From contig CAMCQY010000008.1 in assembly GCA_945877135.1 (NCBI GenBank), positions 1-54,987 of the forward strand: 54,987 nucleotides of DNA. The letters are read 5' to 3'. The notes beneath the pieces are model-generated. The model worked only from the letters and a program-made list of their open reading frames with translations, searched no databases and was not told where the DNA came from. Positions within the stretch are counted from its first letter, which is position 1, and each line of letters begins with the position of its first letter. Positions 9,127 to 18,874 of the stretch are shown here, one piece after another. The DNA comes from Candidatus Kuenenia stuttgartensis (GTDB lineage Bacteria > Planctomycetota > Planctomycetia > Pirellulales > UBA1268). The position numbers and the translations under genes are program-made.

Positions 9127-10580
9127 ATCAGACCCGAGAAAATGCCCCCGCTGCGTCCCCATCGCCTGCCGCCGGGCTGCAGTCGCTCGTGCGTGTGCTG
9201 GTTGTCGACAACGACATCGTCCACGCCCGCACCATGGGCGAGGTGTTGAGTCGGCTCGACTATCAGGTCGTGGTGGTGGGCAGCGGCACGGAGGGGTCCA
9301 GGAAGATCGAGCAGGAATCGTTCGACGTCGTGGTCACGGATCTGATGATGAACGACATCGGTGGCCTCGAAATCCTGGCGCGAGCGAAGGCGTCGTCGGC
9401 TGAGACCGAGGTGATCGTGGTGACCGGCCACGGCACCATCCCCTCGGCGGTCGCCGCGATGCAGCAGGGGGCGTTTACCTACCTGCAAAAACCGCTTGAT
9501 CTCGCCCACCTGCGGTCGGCTGTCGAGAAGGCCTCTGCTGGCGTCCGTCTCAAGCGGCAGAATCTCGAACTCAACCGCCGGCTCGACGAGAAGTTCGGCT
9601 TTGAGGGTGTCGTCGGATCGAGTGCGCAGATGCTTGCTTTGATCGAGCGGCTCAAGCGGATTGCCCCAACCGATGCCACGGTGCTGATCCAGGGGCAGAC
9701 GGGCACGGGCAAGGAACTCGTGGCCCAGGCCATCCATCAGAACAGCCCCCGCAAGAGCAAGCCCTTTGTGGCACTCAACTGCGCGGCGCTCAGTGAAAAT
9801 ATTTTGGAGAGCGAACTGTTTGGCCATGTGCGGGGCGCCTTCACCGATGCCTCCAGCGACCGGATCGGCAAGTTCGAATACGCCAACGGCGGCACGCTGT
9901 TTCTCGACGAGGTCGGCGACATGCCGATGCCGACGCAGATCAAACTGCTGCGGGTGCTCGAGTCGGGGGAGATCACCCGCGTCGGCTCCAACACCCCGAC
10001 CCGCGTGAACGTGCGGATTCTTTCGGCCACAAACCGCAATCTCGAGGATGCCATCGCGACAGGGGCGTTTCGCAGCGACCTCTACCATCGCCTGAAGGTC
10101 GTCACGATCGCCATCCCCACGCTCCGGGAGCGGGCAGCCGACATTCCCCTGCTCATCGAGCACTTCATCCGGCAGTTTGCCAAACGGCATGGCAAGACGA
10201 TCAAAGGCATGTCGCTCGCAGCCCGCATGAAACTCGGCTCCTATGACTGGCCCGGCAACGTGCGTCAGCTTCGCAACGTCATCGAGAGCATGGTGGTCGT
10301 GGACTGCGATGAACTGCTCGACGTGGACGACCTGCCGCTGGAACTCGAGCCAGAGACCGCGGCCGCCGGGGCGGAAGCACCCGCTCTCGACGGTGCGCCG
10401 ACAGTCGCTCTCGAGGCGGGCCTCGCGGCACTCGTTGGGCGTCGTCTGGAGGATGTGGAGCGGATCCTGATCACCGAAACCCTCAAGCTGACCGGGGGCA
10501 ATCGGGAGCAGGCGGCCGAACTGCTCGGCATCGGCGAGCGGACGCTCTACAGGAAAATCAAGGAGTACCAGCTCCCCTGA
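9123..10580 (+). CDS. Sigma-54-dependent response regulator, NtrC family
   Basis: Activator of sigma-54 promoters, 485 residues. The receiver domain has phospho-acceptor D73 (VVVTDLMM) and the conserved K in LQKP. The AAA+ domain has Walker A GQTGTGKE and Walker [12 protein letters not shown]. The C-terminal Fis-type helix-turn-helix contains [21 protein letters not shown]. The sigma-54 contact loop reads GAFTDA instead of GAFTGA, a variant known in other lineages. The start at ATG 9123 overlaps the kinase stop. An in-frame start further upstream would lie inside the kinase gene and add a segment unlike a receiver. With the soluble kinase it forms a cognate pair; targets are unknown. Confidence 0.95.
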   Translation: MNQTRENAPAASPSPAAGLQSLVRVLVVDNDIVHARTMGEVLSRLDYQVVVVGSGTEGSRKIEQESFDVVVTDLMMNDIGGLEILARAKASSAETEVIVVTGHGTIPSAVAAMQQGAFTYLQKPLDLAHLRSAVEKASAGVRLKRQNLELNRRLDEKFGFEGVVGSSAQMLALIERLKRIAPTDATVLIQGQTGTGKELVAQAIHQNSPRKSKPFVALNCAALSENILESELFGHVRGAFTDASSDRIGKFEYANGGTLFLDEVGDMPMPTQIKLLRVLESGEITRVGSNTPTRVNVRILSATNRNLEDAIATGAFRSDLYHRLKVVTIAIPTLRERAADIPLLIEHFIRQFAKRHGKTIKGMSLAARMKLGSYDWPGNVRQLRNVIESMVVVDCDELLDVDDLPLELEPETAAAGAEAPALDGAPTVALEAGLAALVGRRLEDVERILITETLKLTGGNREQAAELLGIGERTLYRKIKEYQLP

Positions 10581-10609
10581 CCTGGCGGGCGGAGGAGCTG
10601 GAACGAGGC

Positions 10610-12400
10610 ATGGCGAGAATTCACAAACTGCCGGTGTCGGTGGTCAACCGCATCGCTGCGGGCGAGGTGGTCGAACGGCCCGCCAGCGCGGTCAAGGAAT
10701 TGCTGGAGAATGCGCTCGACGCATCTCCGTCGAGGGTCGATGTTGCCCTTGAGCAGGGTGGAATCGGGCTGGTCCGAGTGGTGGATGACGGTGGTGGCAT
10801 CGAGGCCGATGATCTGCCGCTGGCCGTCACGGCCCATGCCACCAGCAAGCTGCGGGTGGCGGAGGATCTTGAGCGGATCCAGACGCTCGGGTTTCGTGGC
10901 GAGGCCCTCGCGAGCATCGGAGAAGTATCCCGACTCGTGATCCGTTCGCGCACTCCGCACGGTACGGGGGCCAGTCTGACAGTGGACGGCGGCCGGGTTG
11001 GGGAGGTCATGCCTGAAGGGTGCGGCGTGGGCACGACCGTCGAGGTGCATCAACTCTTCGGCAACGTGCCTGCCCGTCGGGCGTTTTTGCGGGCGCCCCA
11101 GACGGAGTGGTCGCATGCCTCGGAGGCCTTCGTCCGCACGGCCCTGGCTCATCCGCGTGTTGCGATGTCCCTCACACACAACGGCCGCCGTATCCATGAT
11201 CTGGCGGCCGTGACGGCGTGGCGCGACAGGGTTGGCGGGCTCTTTGGCGCGGCCCTTGGCACGCGATTGATCGAGATCACGGCGGAAGACGGCGAGATCT
11301 TGATCCGCGGCCTCGTGGGCCGGCCCGAGGACGACATGGCCGGCACCCGTCTGCAGCACCTCTTTGTGGCCGGACGGCCGTTTCGCGATCGCTCGATCCT
11401 CCATGCGGTGCAGGAGGGATACCGCGGGCTGCTGCTCTCGGGACGTCAGCCGATCGTATTTCTGTCGTTCGAGATGCCGGCCGACATGGTCGATGTCAAC
11501 GTGCATCCTGCCAAGATGGAGGTGCGGTTCCGCGAACCTTCCCGGCTCTATCGCCTCGTGCTTTCCGCGCTCCGCACTGCGTTTCTCCAGCAAGACATGG
11601 GCACGAGCCTGAAGGCCCCGGAGCCAGCCTGGCCGTCCCAGCGGGAGACCACCGCATCGCCGGCATTCGCTCCGTGGTTTGGACAGCCGCAGAAGCAGCC
11701 GCCCTCCCCTGCCCCCGTTGCCGCGCAGCGGTCGTCGCCCCTGTGGGAACAGGCCGAGCCGACACCATCCGCTGGTACCGGTCCGCATGCGGCGGCTGGT
11801 GGCGGTGGTCACCAAACCTCGGCGTGGGCCGGGGAACGGGCTGTGCAGATGCACGATCGCTACATCGTGGTCGAGTGTGGCGATGGCATCGAGGTGATCG
11901 ATCAGCACGCGTTGCATGAACGGGTGCTGTACGAGCGGCTGAAGGCGTCGGTGGCCGACGGGCATCTGGAGGTGCAACCGCTTCTCATCCCGGAGCGAAT
12001 CGAGTTGGAAGCGGCCGATTTGGAACTTGTCATGGGACATGCAGAGGCACTCGCGAAGGCGGGAATGCGTGTGGAGCCCTTTGGAGGCTCGACCGTGATC
12101 GTGACCAGCAAGCCCGTGCTGGCGGGCAACGCGTCGGCCGCCGAGATCGTCCGGGAGGTGCTGGATCGGCTGGCGGCGGTCGCATCTGGCGGCGATGCCG
12201 CCATGCTCGTGGACGAGGTGCTGCACGGTCTGGCCTGCCGCGCCGCCATCAAAGCGGGCGATCCGCTCTCAAGGGACGAGGTCGATGCACTCGTACGCGA
12301 CAGGCGGATGGTCCGCGAATCGCACCATTGCCCTCACGGCCGGCCGACCTCCCTGGTGCTCTCCAGGCAGGATCTCGACCGGCAGTTCCGCCGCACCTGA
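10610..12400 (+). CDS. mutL: DNA mismatch repair protein MutL
   Basis: GHKL ATPase that couples MutS mismatch recognition to strand incision. The 596-residue protein has the N-terminal motifs VVNRIAAGEVVERPASAVKE, DDGGGIEADDL and the FRGEALASI segment. A Pro/Ala-rich linker follows around residues 335-405. The C-terminal dimerisation domain carries the endonuclease motif DQHALHERVLYE, ACRAAIKAGD and CPHGRP. These motifs predict a nicking MutL, as expected in bacteria without MutH. The gene starts 29 bp after the response regulator stop and may be in the same transcript. The start ATG follows GGAACGAGG. Confidence 0.97.
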   Translation: MARIHKLPVSVVNRIAAGEVVERPASAVKELLENALDASPSRVDVALEQGGIGLVRVVDDGGGIEADDLPLAVTAHATSKLRVAEDLERIQTLGFRGEALASIGEVSRLVIRSRTPHGTGASLTVDGGRVGEVMPEGCGVGTTVEVHQLFGNVPARRAFLRAPQTEWSHASEAFVRTALAHPRVAMSLTHNGRRIHDLAAVTAWRDRVGGLFGAALGTRLIEITAEDGEILIRGLVGRPEDDMAGTRLQHLFVAGRPFRDRSILHAVQEGYRGLLLSGRQPIVFLSFEMPADMVDVNVHPAKMEVRFREPSRLYRLVLSALRTAFLQQDMGTSLKAPEPAWPSQRETTASPAFAPWFGQPQKQPPSPAPVAAQRSSPLWEQAEPTPSAGTGPHAAAGGGGHQTSAWAGERAVQMHDRYIVVECGDGIEVIDQHALHERVLYERLKASVADGHLEVQPLLIPERIELEAADLELVMGHAEALAKAGMRVEPFGGSTVIVTSKPVLAGNASAAEIVREVLDRLAAVASGGDAAMLVDEVLHGLACRAAIKAGDPLSRDEVDALVRDRRMVRESHHCPHGRPTSLVLSRQDLDRQFRRT

Positions 12401-12432
12401 ACCCCCTGTACGGAAAGTGTTTGGAAAGCGAC

Positions 12433-13956
12433 ATGATCTGCGTCAGTATCGGACGGGGCCGTCACCGTCACGTCATCGCCGAACACAAGCATCTTGCCGA
12501 ACACGGTATCCGGCTGGTGGAGTTGCGTCTCGACTACATCGAGGGGCCCGTGCAGGTCGCCCGTCTGCTGAGGGACCGACACTGCCCCGTGATCGCCACC
12601 TGCCGCCGCGCGGTGGACGGTGGCCGCTGGGCGCAGTCGGAAGAGACCCGCAGACTGGTGCTGCGAACGGCGATTGTCGAAGGGGCTGATTACGTCGATC
12701 TCGAGGACGACATCGCCGCCAGCGTGCCTCGCTACGGCGCGACAAAGCGGATCATCAGCCACCACGATTTCCACAAGACCCCCGCCGATCTCGAATCGCT
12801 CCACGCCCGGCTGGCCGCCCTCGATGCCGATGTGGTGAAGATTGCCACGATGGCCAACCATCCCACGGACAACCTCCGGATGATGGAGTTGGTGCGGACG
12901 GCTCGCATCCCAACCGTGGGCCTCTGCATGGGCGACATCGGCATGCCGACCCGCGTGCTCGCGGGCCGCTACGGTGCCCCCTTCACATTCGCGACCTTCC
13001 ACGAAGACCGCGTGATGGCACCGGGCCAGATCGGCTGGCGTCAGATGCGCGACCTCTACCGCTACGACTCGATCACAACGGCGACCCGCATCTACGGTGT
13101 CGTGGCCGATCCGGTGGCCCACAGCCTCAGTCCAGTCGTCCACAATGCGGCGGTTCAGGCAGCCGGTATCGACGCGGTCTACCTGCCGTTTCGGGTGCCG
13201 GCCGAGCAAATCGACGAATTCCTGGAGCGGGCGACGAGTTGGCCGTTGTCGGGGTTGAGCGTGACGATTCCCCACAAGGAGTCGGTGCTGAAACATGCTC
13301 TTCGGCAGGAGGACCTGGTCACGGCGATCGGTGCGGCCAACACCCTTTCCTTCGAGCCAGCAGGGGTGGCGGCCTCCAACACCGACGCCACCGCGGCAGT
13401 GGAGAGCCTGAGGGCCGCGCTGGCGGAACAGGAGGCCGAGGAGATTGCTGCCGGCGGGCCCTCACGCAAGAAGGACGGGCTCGGCTTGAAGACGGCTCTC
13501 GTGCTCGGTGCCGGGGGAGCGGCCCGGGCGGTTGCCTTCGGACTGAAGCGACAGGGGGTCGATGTCACGGTGAGCTCCCGCACGCTGGAACGCTCCAAGC
13601 GGATCGCCGCCGAGGTTGGCTGCAAGTCTGTTGACTGGACCGCCCGCTCCCGCGTGCCCTACGACTGCGTGGTGAATGCCACGCCGGTCGGTATGCACCC
13701 CAACGTGGACGAAACCCCCTATGCCAAGGAGCATCTGCGGTCCTACATGGTTGTCTTCGACACCGTCTACAATCCCGAGAATACGCTGTTGGTGAAGGAG
13801 GCTCGTGCCGTGGGCTGCAGGATAGTGACGGGCGTGGATATGTTCGTTCGGCAGGCGGCGATCCAGTTTCGGATATGGCACGGTGCCGACGCCCCCGAGC
13901 AGGTGATGCGCGACGCCCTGAAACGAGCTACGTCATCAGCGCGGCACTCGGACTGA
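12433..13956 (+). CDS. aroDE: Bifunctional type I 3-dehydroquinate dehydratase / shikimate dehydrogenase
   Basis: One 507-residue polypeptide joins two successive shikimate steps. Residues 1-215 are a type I (Schiff base) dehydroquinase with H111 in ISHHDFHKTP and K136 in DVVKIATMANHP. Residues 219-507 are an NADPH-dependent shikimate dehydrogenase with GVVADPVAHSLSP, K282 in VTIPHK, D318 in SNTDA and the dinucleotide loop LGAGGAARAV. This fusion is typical of plants and also occurs in chlamydiae and planctomycetes. I chose ATG 12433 (GGAAAG upstream); the open frame continues left into mutL without support. It is followed by aroK after 47 bp. Confidence 0.96.
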   Translation: MICVSIGRGRHRHVIAEHKHLAEHGIRLVELRLDYIEGPVQVARLLRDRHCPVIATCRRAVDGGRWAQSEETRRLVLRTAIVEGADYVDLEDDIAASVPRYGATKRIISHHDFHKTPADLESLHARLAALDADVVKIATMANHPTDNLRMMELVRTARIPTVGLCMGDIGMPTRVLAGRYGAPFTFATFHEDRVMAPGQIGWRQMRDLYRYDSITTATRIYGVVADPVAHSLSPVVHNAAVQAAGIDAVYLPFRVPAEQIDEFLERATSWPLSGLSVTIPHKESVLKHALRQEDLVTAIGAANTLSFEPAGVAASNTDATAAVESLRAALAEQEAEEIAAGGPSRKKDGLGLKTALVLGAGGAARAVAFGLKRQGVDVTVSSRTLERSKRIAAEVGCKSVDWTARSRVPYDCVVNATPVGMHPNVDETPYAKEHLRSYMVVFDTVYNPENTLLVKEARAVGCRIVTGVDMFVRQAAIQFRIWHGADAPEQVMRDALKRATSSARHSD

Positions 13957-14003
13957 GTCACGTTGACCGCCGGCAACGGCCGCACGGAGAGGTTTGTGAA
14001 TTC

Positions 14004-14663
14004 ATGCCACGCATGACCCTCATCGGCTACCGCGGCACGGGCAAATCGACCGTGGCTGCCCTGCTCGGTGACCTCCTCGGATGCGAGTGGTGCGATGCCG
14101 ACATCGTGCTCGAGGAAAAAATCGGCTGTTCGATCGCGTCACTGGTCAGGGAGCGTGGCGAGCCTGTCTTTCGCGACGAGGAGGCGGCCGTTCTGGCCGA
14201 TCTCCTTGGTCGCTTTCCCGGCGTGCTGGCCACGGGAGGCGGTGCTGTGCTGCGGCCTGAGAATCGCGAGGCGCTCCGGAGCTTGGGCCGCCCGATCGTC
14301 TGGCTCACGTCGCCGGCGGATGTGGTTCGGCAACGGTTGGCCGCGGATCCCACCACCTCCCAGCGGCGGCCGGCCCTGTCAGGGCCATCTGCCGTCGGGG
14401 CTTCGGCCTCTGGTGATCCCTTGGCCGAGGTGACCGCGGCCCTCGCCGACCGCGAGCCGCTCTACCGCGGCTGCGCCGATTATCAGGTGGACACCTCGAT
14501 TGCGACGCCCGCCGCCGTGGCCGCTCAGGTGGTGGCATGGTGGCACGAAGAGTGGCAAAAAAACGGGCTAGGGAATTGGCAGCGGGACCGTGCAACGGAG
14601 CCGGGCCCGGCCGCGTCGGATGGCGGTCTGCCGGATCGCGGCGGTCCAGGAGCAGCCTCATGA
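14004..14663 (+). CDS. aroK: Shikimate kinase
   Basis: Phosphorylates shikimate with ATP. Walker A GYRGTGKST lies near the N-terminus, followed by DADIVLEEK, the substrate-binding RERGEPVFRDEE and the ATGGGAVLRPENRE loop. At 219 residues it is longer than the usual 170-180: there is an Ala/Ser/Pro-rich insertion in the lid region near residues 120-140 and a polar C-terminal tail. The start at 14004 follows CGGAGAGG. Its stop overlaps the start of the next gene (ATGA), suggesting translational coupling to a functionally unrelated membrane protease. Confidence 0.93.
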   Translation: MPRMTLIGYRGTGKSTVAALLGDLLGCEWCDADIVLEEKIGCSIASLVRERGEPVFRDEEAAVLADLLGRFPGVLATGGGAVLRPENREALRSLGRPIVWLTSPADVVRQRLAADPTTSQRRPALSGPSAVGASASGDPLAEVTAALADREPLYRGCADYQVDTSIATPAAVAAQVVAWWHEEWQKNGLGNWQRDRATEPGPAASDGGLPDRGGPGAAS

Positions 14664-15823
14664 ATCCCGCCAGTTCCCTCGTCGCTCTGCTGCCTGCTCC
14701 AGACAGTGGTCTCTGGGGGGTGATCGTCGCGGTCGCCGGGGCCGTGGCTGGGCGACTGCTGACCGCGAGCGTGGGCGGACTGCTCGACGCAGGTGCCTTC
14801 GCCCACGAGGAATCACCGGTGAAGACCGGTGAAAATTCGACTGGGAGCCGTCGCTGGATCGAGATGGCTGTGGCGGCTGCCTTCGTGGGGCTCTGGTGGT
14901 GGGAGGTTCGCTGCCGGGGATTGGGAACGGTGGCCGAGTCCGGCTCCGGGGCCGACGCCGCGATCCTGATTCGCTTTGCCGCGCATGCTGCTCTCGGCTT
15001 GTTGCTGGCTGCCGCGGCCTGGATCGACATTCGGCACAGGGTAATCCCCGACTGCGTGACCGTGCCCGGCGTGATACTTGGTCTGGTAGTGGTCTGGCTC
15101 TCGCCCGACGTGCTGCTGCCCGTCGGATGTGAAGTGCCTCGGTCGTTTGCGCCGCCGCGGCTCGAGGCCGATGTACTCGGCTGGTTTGGCGGGCTCCGCA
15201 CGCAGGCTCCGCCACCGTGGATGGAGGGATCACCGCAACTCCCTGGGCTTCTCGTGCCGGCTGCGATCTTCCTGATCTGGTGGTTCGTCTGCACGGCCCC
15301 CTTCCTTGCGGCAGTGGAAGGCCGACGCCAGATTGAACCTCGCACCATCATGCTGCTGGCGGGGCTGGCGGCGATCGTGGCGGCCTGGCTCGGTGGAGGT
15401 GAGCGGTTTCGTGGTCTGCAGTCGGCACTCGTCGGTCTCGGGGTGTCGGCCGGACTCGTGTGGAGCATCCGAGAAGGGGCCTCGCGGAGCCTCGGTCGGG
15501 AGGCGATGGGGCTCGGTGACGTCACCCTGATGGCAATGGTCGGGGCATGGGTCGGCTGGCAGGCGAGCGTGCTGACATTCTTCCTGGCCGCCTTCATCGG
15601 TCTGGCCCATGGACTCGTGCAGATGGTGTTGCATCGTGAGAGCGAACTGCCCTACGGCCCGAGCCTCTGTCTCGCCTGTGCAGCTGTGGTCGTGGGCTGG
15701 AAGCCGCTGTGGCAATGGGCTGGCGGCCCGTTCGGGCAGCCACTCGAACTGGCTCTGGTGCTCGGAGCCGTCGTTGTGCTGACGGCTATCACGCTCTTTG
15801 CGTGGCAGCGGTTGCGCCGTTGA
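14660..15823 (+). CDS. Type IV prepilin peptidase-like (A24) membrane protease
   Basis: Integral membrane aspartic protease of the A24 family, 387 residues with about eight hydrophobic segments. The two expected catalytic aspartates are visible in AWIDIRHRVIPD and in GLGDVTLMAMVGAWVG (the GxGD motif). The N-terminal zinc/methylase region of full PilD enzymes, with its paired Cys motifs, is absent, and the region between the two motifs is expanded. A role in processing prepilin-like leader peptides, such as type II secretion pseudopilins, is inferred from the family; no pilin gene is nearby. The ATG overlaps the aroK stop. Confidence 0.8.
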   Translation: MNPASSLVALLPAPDSGLWGVIVAVAGAVAGRLLTASVGGLLDAGAFAHEESPVKTGENSTGSRRWIEMAVAAAFVGLWWWEVRCRGLGTVAESGSGADAAILIRFAAHAALGLLLAAAAWIDIRHRVIPDCVTVPGVILGLVVVWLSPDVLLPVGCEVPRSFAPPRLEADVLGWFGGLRTQAPPPWMEGSPQLPGLLVPAAIFLIWWFVCTAPFLAAVEGRRQIEPRTIMLLAGLAAIVAAWLGGGERFRGLQSALVGLGVSAGLVWSIREGASRSLGREAMGLGDVTLMAMVGAWVGWQASVLTFFLAAFIGLAHGLVQMVLHRESELPYGPSLCLACAAVVVGWKPLWQWAGGPFGQPLELALVLGAVVVLTAITLFAWQRLRR

Positions 15824-16254
15824 TGGCTCCGCCAGGGACGGCGCACGGCCGGGGACGGCAGAAGTCTCGTCGCTACGGCTTTTTCTCCTTCCACGACCGA
15901 CGGCAGCACATTCCCCAGAAGGTCGAAAAATCCTAATGATCCTCGAGCTTCCGCCGATCCCCGGCTACCGTTTGGCTGCATGGCAGGATGCCATGCAGCA
16001 CCAGGAAGCCCCGGGCGGAAGCCCGTGGACACCGGGTGTGAACATCATCCCGCTTGCCATACTCATGCTCATGCGTACCGACGCAGCGACGTTGCCTTGT
16101 ATCGAAAACGGTCTCCGCCGCCACGCGGAGTCCCCCGGCTTCCGCCGGGGGCTTCTTCCAGACACGATGTCGTGTTTTTCGGGGGTATCACGGCCTTGCC
16201 CGGTCTGCCGGTCTTTCCTACGATCCCGCACCCTTTCGGGCGTGGAGCCGAGGC
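15824..16254. repeat. Intergenic region with three GC-rich palindromes
   Basis: This 431-base gap has no convincing gene. It holds a perfect 11-bp stem at 15975-15999 (core GCATGGCA-GGA-TGCCATGC), a CGGGC-GGAA-GCCCG hairpin near 16013-16026, and a perfect 8-bp stem at 16132-16151 (CCCCCGGC-TTCC-GCCGGGGG). All three have 3-4 base loops and belong to the dispersed palindrome families seen at 22-68 and 17406. None is followed by a T-run. Short open frames across the region contain only translated repeat. Confidence 0.65.
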
Positions 16255-17208
16255 ATGCCGATTTCTTTTTGCACCGCCAGAGAGTCCGTTGCCGTTCGCT
16301 GCCTGCTGTTGCCGGCGGTTGCGATGATGGTCGGCTGCTCGAACCCTCTCTTTCAGAAGCCGACGGCTGCAACTCCCGTGAGCCTCGTGCCGCCGCCGGG
16401 AGTTGCGGTGCCAGCAGCCACGCTGCCGCCGCTCTCGGCCTCTTCAGCGACAACGCTGCCGTCGTATGCCGATGTTGACAGTCGCCAATTGCAGACGACT
16501 TTGGCCCGCAGCCAAGACGAAAACCAGCTTCTCAAGGACGAGATCACCGTGCTGCGCGAGCAGTTGGCGAGCACTTCCAACCAGTTGGCAGCGTCGCGAT
16601 TTCCATCGGCCGGTGGTGGAGCAACGCCGTGGGGGCCGCCACGGGCACCTGGGCCAGTCGGCATCGGCCCACCTGCGGGACCAGGCCTGCAGCCCAGCGG
16701 ACCTCCGGCTGCGTTCGTGGCGGCGAGTCCTGCCGTGAACGGCCCGGCGGCCATGCATGCTGCCATGGGCCAGTTGGCATTGCCCGGCGTTGAAACGCGG
16801 TTTGATGGCAACGTCGTGCGGCTCGAAGTGCCCGCCGATCGACTTTTCGATGGAGGCGGCGCCTCTCTCCTCCCCGGTGGCTCGGCCCTGCTCACGCAGG
16901 TGGCGGCCGAGATTGATCGAGTCTTTCCCAGGCACTTCGTCGGCATCGAGGGACACGTCGATACCGAGCCACTCGAGCAGTCCTCGTGGGGCACGCCACA
17001 CCAGCTCACTTCGGCTCGCGCCACGACGGTTTTTGACTTCTTCACCACCCGCACGCCGCTGCGACAGGGGCAGCTCTTCCTCGTGGCGCACGGCGCGAAT
17101 CATCCCGTCGTGTCCAACGCCACGGCCGCCGGCCGCACCCGCAACCGTCGCATGGAGTTGGTCATTTATCCCGAGCGGATCGGCGGCGGAGACGAGAGCG
17201 GCGACTAG
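16255..17208 (+). CDS. OmpA-family lipoprotein
   Basis: Predicted outer-membrane lipoprotein of 317 residues. A signal peptide ends in a lipobox with C28 (AMMVGC). A proline-rich stretch and a coiled coil at about residues 75-115 (ENQLLKDEITVLREQL) follow, then a Gly/Pro-rich linker. The C-terminal OmpA/MotB-like peptidoglycan-binding domain starts around residue 180 and contains VGIEGHVDTEPL, LTSARATTVFDFF and GRTRNRRMELVIYP. The start at ATG 16255 follows GGAGCCGAGG and puts the lipobox at the right distance. The probable role is tethering the envelope to peptidoglycan. Neighbours give no further hint. Confidence 0.85.
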   Translation: MPISFCTARESVAVRCLLLPAVAMMVGCSNPLFQKPTAATPVSLVPPPGVAVPAATLPPLSASSATTLPSYADVDSRQLQTTLARSQDENQLLKDEITVLREQLASTSNQLAASRFPSAGGGATPWGPPRAPGPVGIGPPAGPGLQPSGPPAAFVAASPAVNGPAAMHAAMGQLALPGVETRFDGNVVRLEVPADRLFDGGGASLLPGGSALLTQVAAEIDRVFPRHFVGIEGHVDTEPLEQSSWGTPHQLTSARATTVFDFFTTRTPLRQGQLFLVAHGANHPVVSNATAAGRTRNRRMELVIYPERIGGGDESGD

Positions 17209-17259
17209 CTTCACGAAAAACATGGCACCTGCTGCTGTGGATACCCGCTTGCTTCATCT

Positions 17260-17422
17260 AAGCCCGCAGCGCAAGCAAGGGTATGCGGGCAGCGTCACCC
17301 CGCGGGCCAGGCAAAGCCGTTTCCCTTGCTCGCGCTGCGGGCTTGGATGGAAGGGCAGGAGGTCGGGCTCCCCGAACACCAAAGCGTGGCTGTCTTCACG
17401 CGAAACATGGCATCCTGCCATG
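17260..17422. repeat. Inverted 22-bp repeat and TGGCA palindrome before hisH
   Basis: The gap between the OmpA lipoprotein and hisH (17209-17525) holds no gene. Two 22-base arms, 17260-17281 and 17323-17344, are inverted copies matching at 21 of 22 positions, with 41 bases between them (core GCCCGCAGCGC / GCGCTGCGGGC). A third copy of the right arm lies at 243-262. At 17406-17422 there is a perfect 7-bp stem (CATGGCA-TCC-TGCCATG). Confidence 0.75.
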
Positions 17423-17525
17423 CCATCCGGGAAGGTCGGGGAGACCGCCCGGTGTGTTTCCAGCTGAGTGGCCGTCGCCACATTGGCCACTTTCGGCAGG
17501 CCGCTCTCGGCCCTAAACTCACGGG

Positions 17526-18134
17526 ATGGTCACGATTATCGACTACGGCAGTGGCAACCTCCGCAGCGTGCAAAAGGCGCTGGAACGGGTGGGCGTCGAG
17601 GCCCGCATCAGCGACGATCCAAATGTGGTGGCCGAATCGAGCCGGCTCGTGTTGCCGGGAGTCGGTGCCTTCGGTGATGCCATCCGGGCGCTCCGCAGCC
17701 GTGGGCTGGTGGAGCCGATCCTCGCACACATCCGGGCCGACAGGCCGTTTCTCGGCATCTGCATGGGCCTGCAACTTCTCTTCGACCGCGGTTCTGAAGG
17801 GGGATGCCACGAAGGGCTGGGCGTTCTGCCCGGTGAGGTGACCCGGTTCGAACTGCCCCGCGGCATGAAGATTCCGCACATGGGCTGGAATCAGGTTTCC
17901 TGGAAGAGCGGCGACACGACGCAGCCCGTCGGCCGCGACGGCGACCACTTCTATTTCGTTCATTCGTATGTGGCGCGGCCCCGCGACGAAGCGGTGATCG
18001 CCGCCACCAGCGACTACGGTGAGCCGTTCTGTGCGGCCGTTGCCCGTGGGCGGCTGTTCGCCACGCAGTTTCATCCCGAAAAAAGTCAGTCGGCAGGCAT
18101 GGAACTGCTGCGGACGTGCATGAGGAGACCCTGA
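17526..18134 (+). CDS. hisH: Imidazole glycerol phosphate synthase, glutaminase subunit HisH
   Basis: Class I glutamine amidotransferase that feeds ammonia to HisF in histidine biosynthesis. The 202 residues show [14 protein letters not shown], the nucleophile elbow [11 protein letters not shown] with catalytic Cys, and the His-Glu pair in [11 protein letters not shown]. It sits two bases upstream of hisA on the same strand, a standard his operon order. HisF, its obligate partner, is not in the window, so the his genes are split. Confidence 0.96.
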   Translation: MVTIIDYGSGNLRSVQKALERVGVEARISDDPNVVAESSRLVLPGVGAFGDAIRALRSRGLVEPILAHIRADRPFLGICMGLQLLFDRGSEGGCHEGLGVLPGEVTRFELPRGMKIPHMGWNQVSWKSGDTTQPVGRDGDHFYFVHSYVARPRDEAVIAATSDYGEPFCAAVARGRLFATQFHPEKSQSAGMELLRTCMRRP

Positions 18135-18136
18135 CC

Positions 18137-18874
18137 ATGGAACTCTGGCCCGCCATCGACCTTCGCGGCGGCAGGTGTGTGCGACTCCTGCAGGGCGACT
18201 ACGACCGCGAGACCGTGTTTGGTGACGACCCTGTGGAAATGGCCCGCCGGTTTACCGCCGGTGGTGCCCGACGCCTGCACATCGTCGATCTCGAAGGTGC
18301 CAAGGCAGGCACGCCCGTGCAGGCCGAACTCGTGGGCCGCATGGTGGCGGCTGCGGGAGTCCCCTGCCAACTCGGCGGTGGCATCCGATCGGTCGAGACG
18401 GCCCGGGCCTACGTGGCGGCAGGCGTGCAGCGACTCGTCGTGGGAAGTGTGGCGATCGAGAACCCGGCCCTGCTCGCGGAACTGGCCCAGGCTTTTCCCG
18501 GCCGGATGGTGCTGGGGATCGACGCGCGGGACGGCAAGGTTGCCGTACGCGGATGGCTCGAGACCAGCACCCTCGGGGCGATCGACGTCGCGAAGCGGCA
18601 TGAGCACCTGCCTCTGGCTGGAATCGTCTACACCGACATCGCCAAGGACGGCATGATGTCCGGCCCCAATATCCCCGCCCTCACCGAAATGGTGCGCGCC
18701 GTCCGCCTGCCGGTTATTGCCTCGGGGGGCGTCTCGAACGCGGATGATATCCGGGAGGCGGCAGCCGCCGGAGCCGCCGGCTGCATCGTGGGGCGGGCTC
18801 TCTACGAGGGCAGTCTGACGTTGGCATCGGCAGCCGCAGCTGCTGGTGAGCCATCCGCCGCGGACGCCGGCTAA
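18137..18874 (+). CDS. hisA: Phosphoribosylformimino-5-aminoimidazole carboxamide ribotide isomerase
   Basis: TIM-barrel isomerase converting ProFAR to PRFAR in histidine synthesis, 245 residues. It shows the catalytic [18 protein letters not shown] near the N-terminus with the first catalytic Asp, GGGIRSVE, and the second catalytic Asp region [15 protein letters not shown], ending with the phosphate-binding ASGGVSN. The ATG at 18137 follows GAGGAG and lies two bases after the hisH stop, so the two are translated together. Confidence 0.96.
   Translation: MELWPAIDLRGGRCVRLLQGDYDRETVFGDDPVEMARRFTAGGARRLHIVDLEGAKAGTPVQAELVGRMVAAAGVPCQLGGGIRSVETARAYVAAGVQRLVVGSVAIENPALLAELAQAFPGRMVLGIDARDGKVAVRGWLETSTLGAIDVAKRHEHLPLAGIVYTDIAKDGMMSGPNIPALTEMVRAVRLPVIASGGVSNADDIREAAAAGAAGCIVGRALYEGSLTLASAAAAAGEPSAADAG

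Noticed and set aside
15798-16478. 226-codon frame before the OmpA lipoprotein
   Set aside because: It runs through the palindromic repeats and overlaps the lipoprotein out of frame; its residues are repeat translations.
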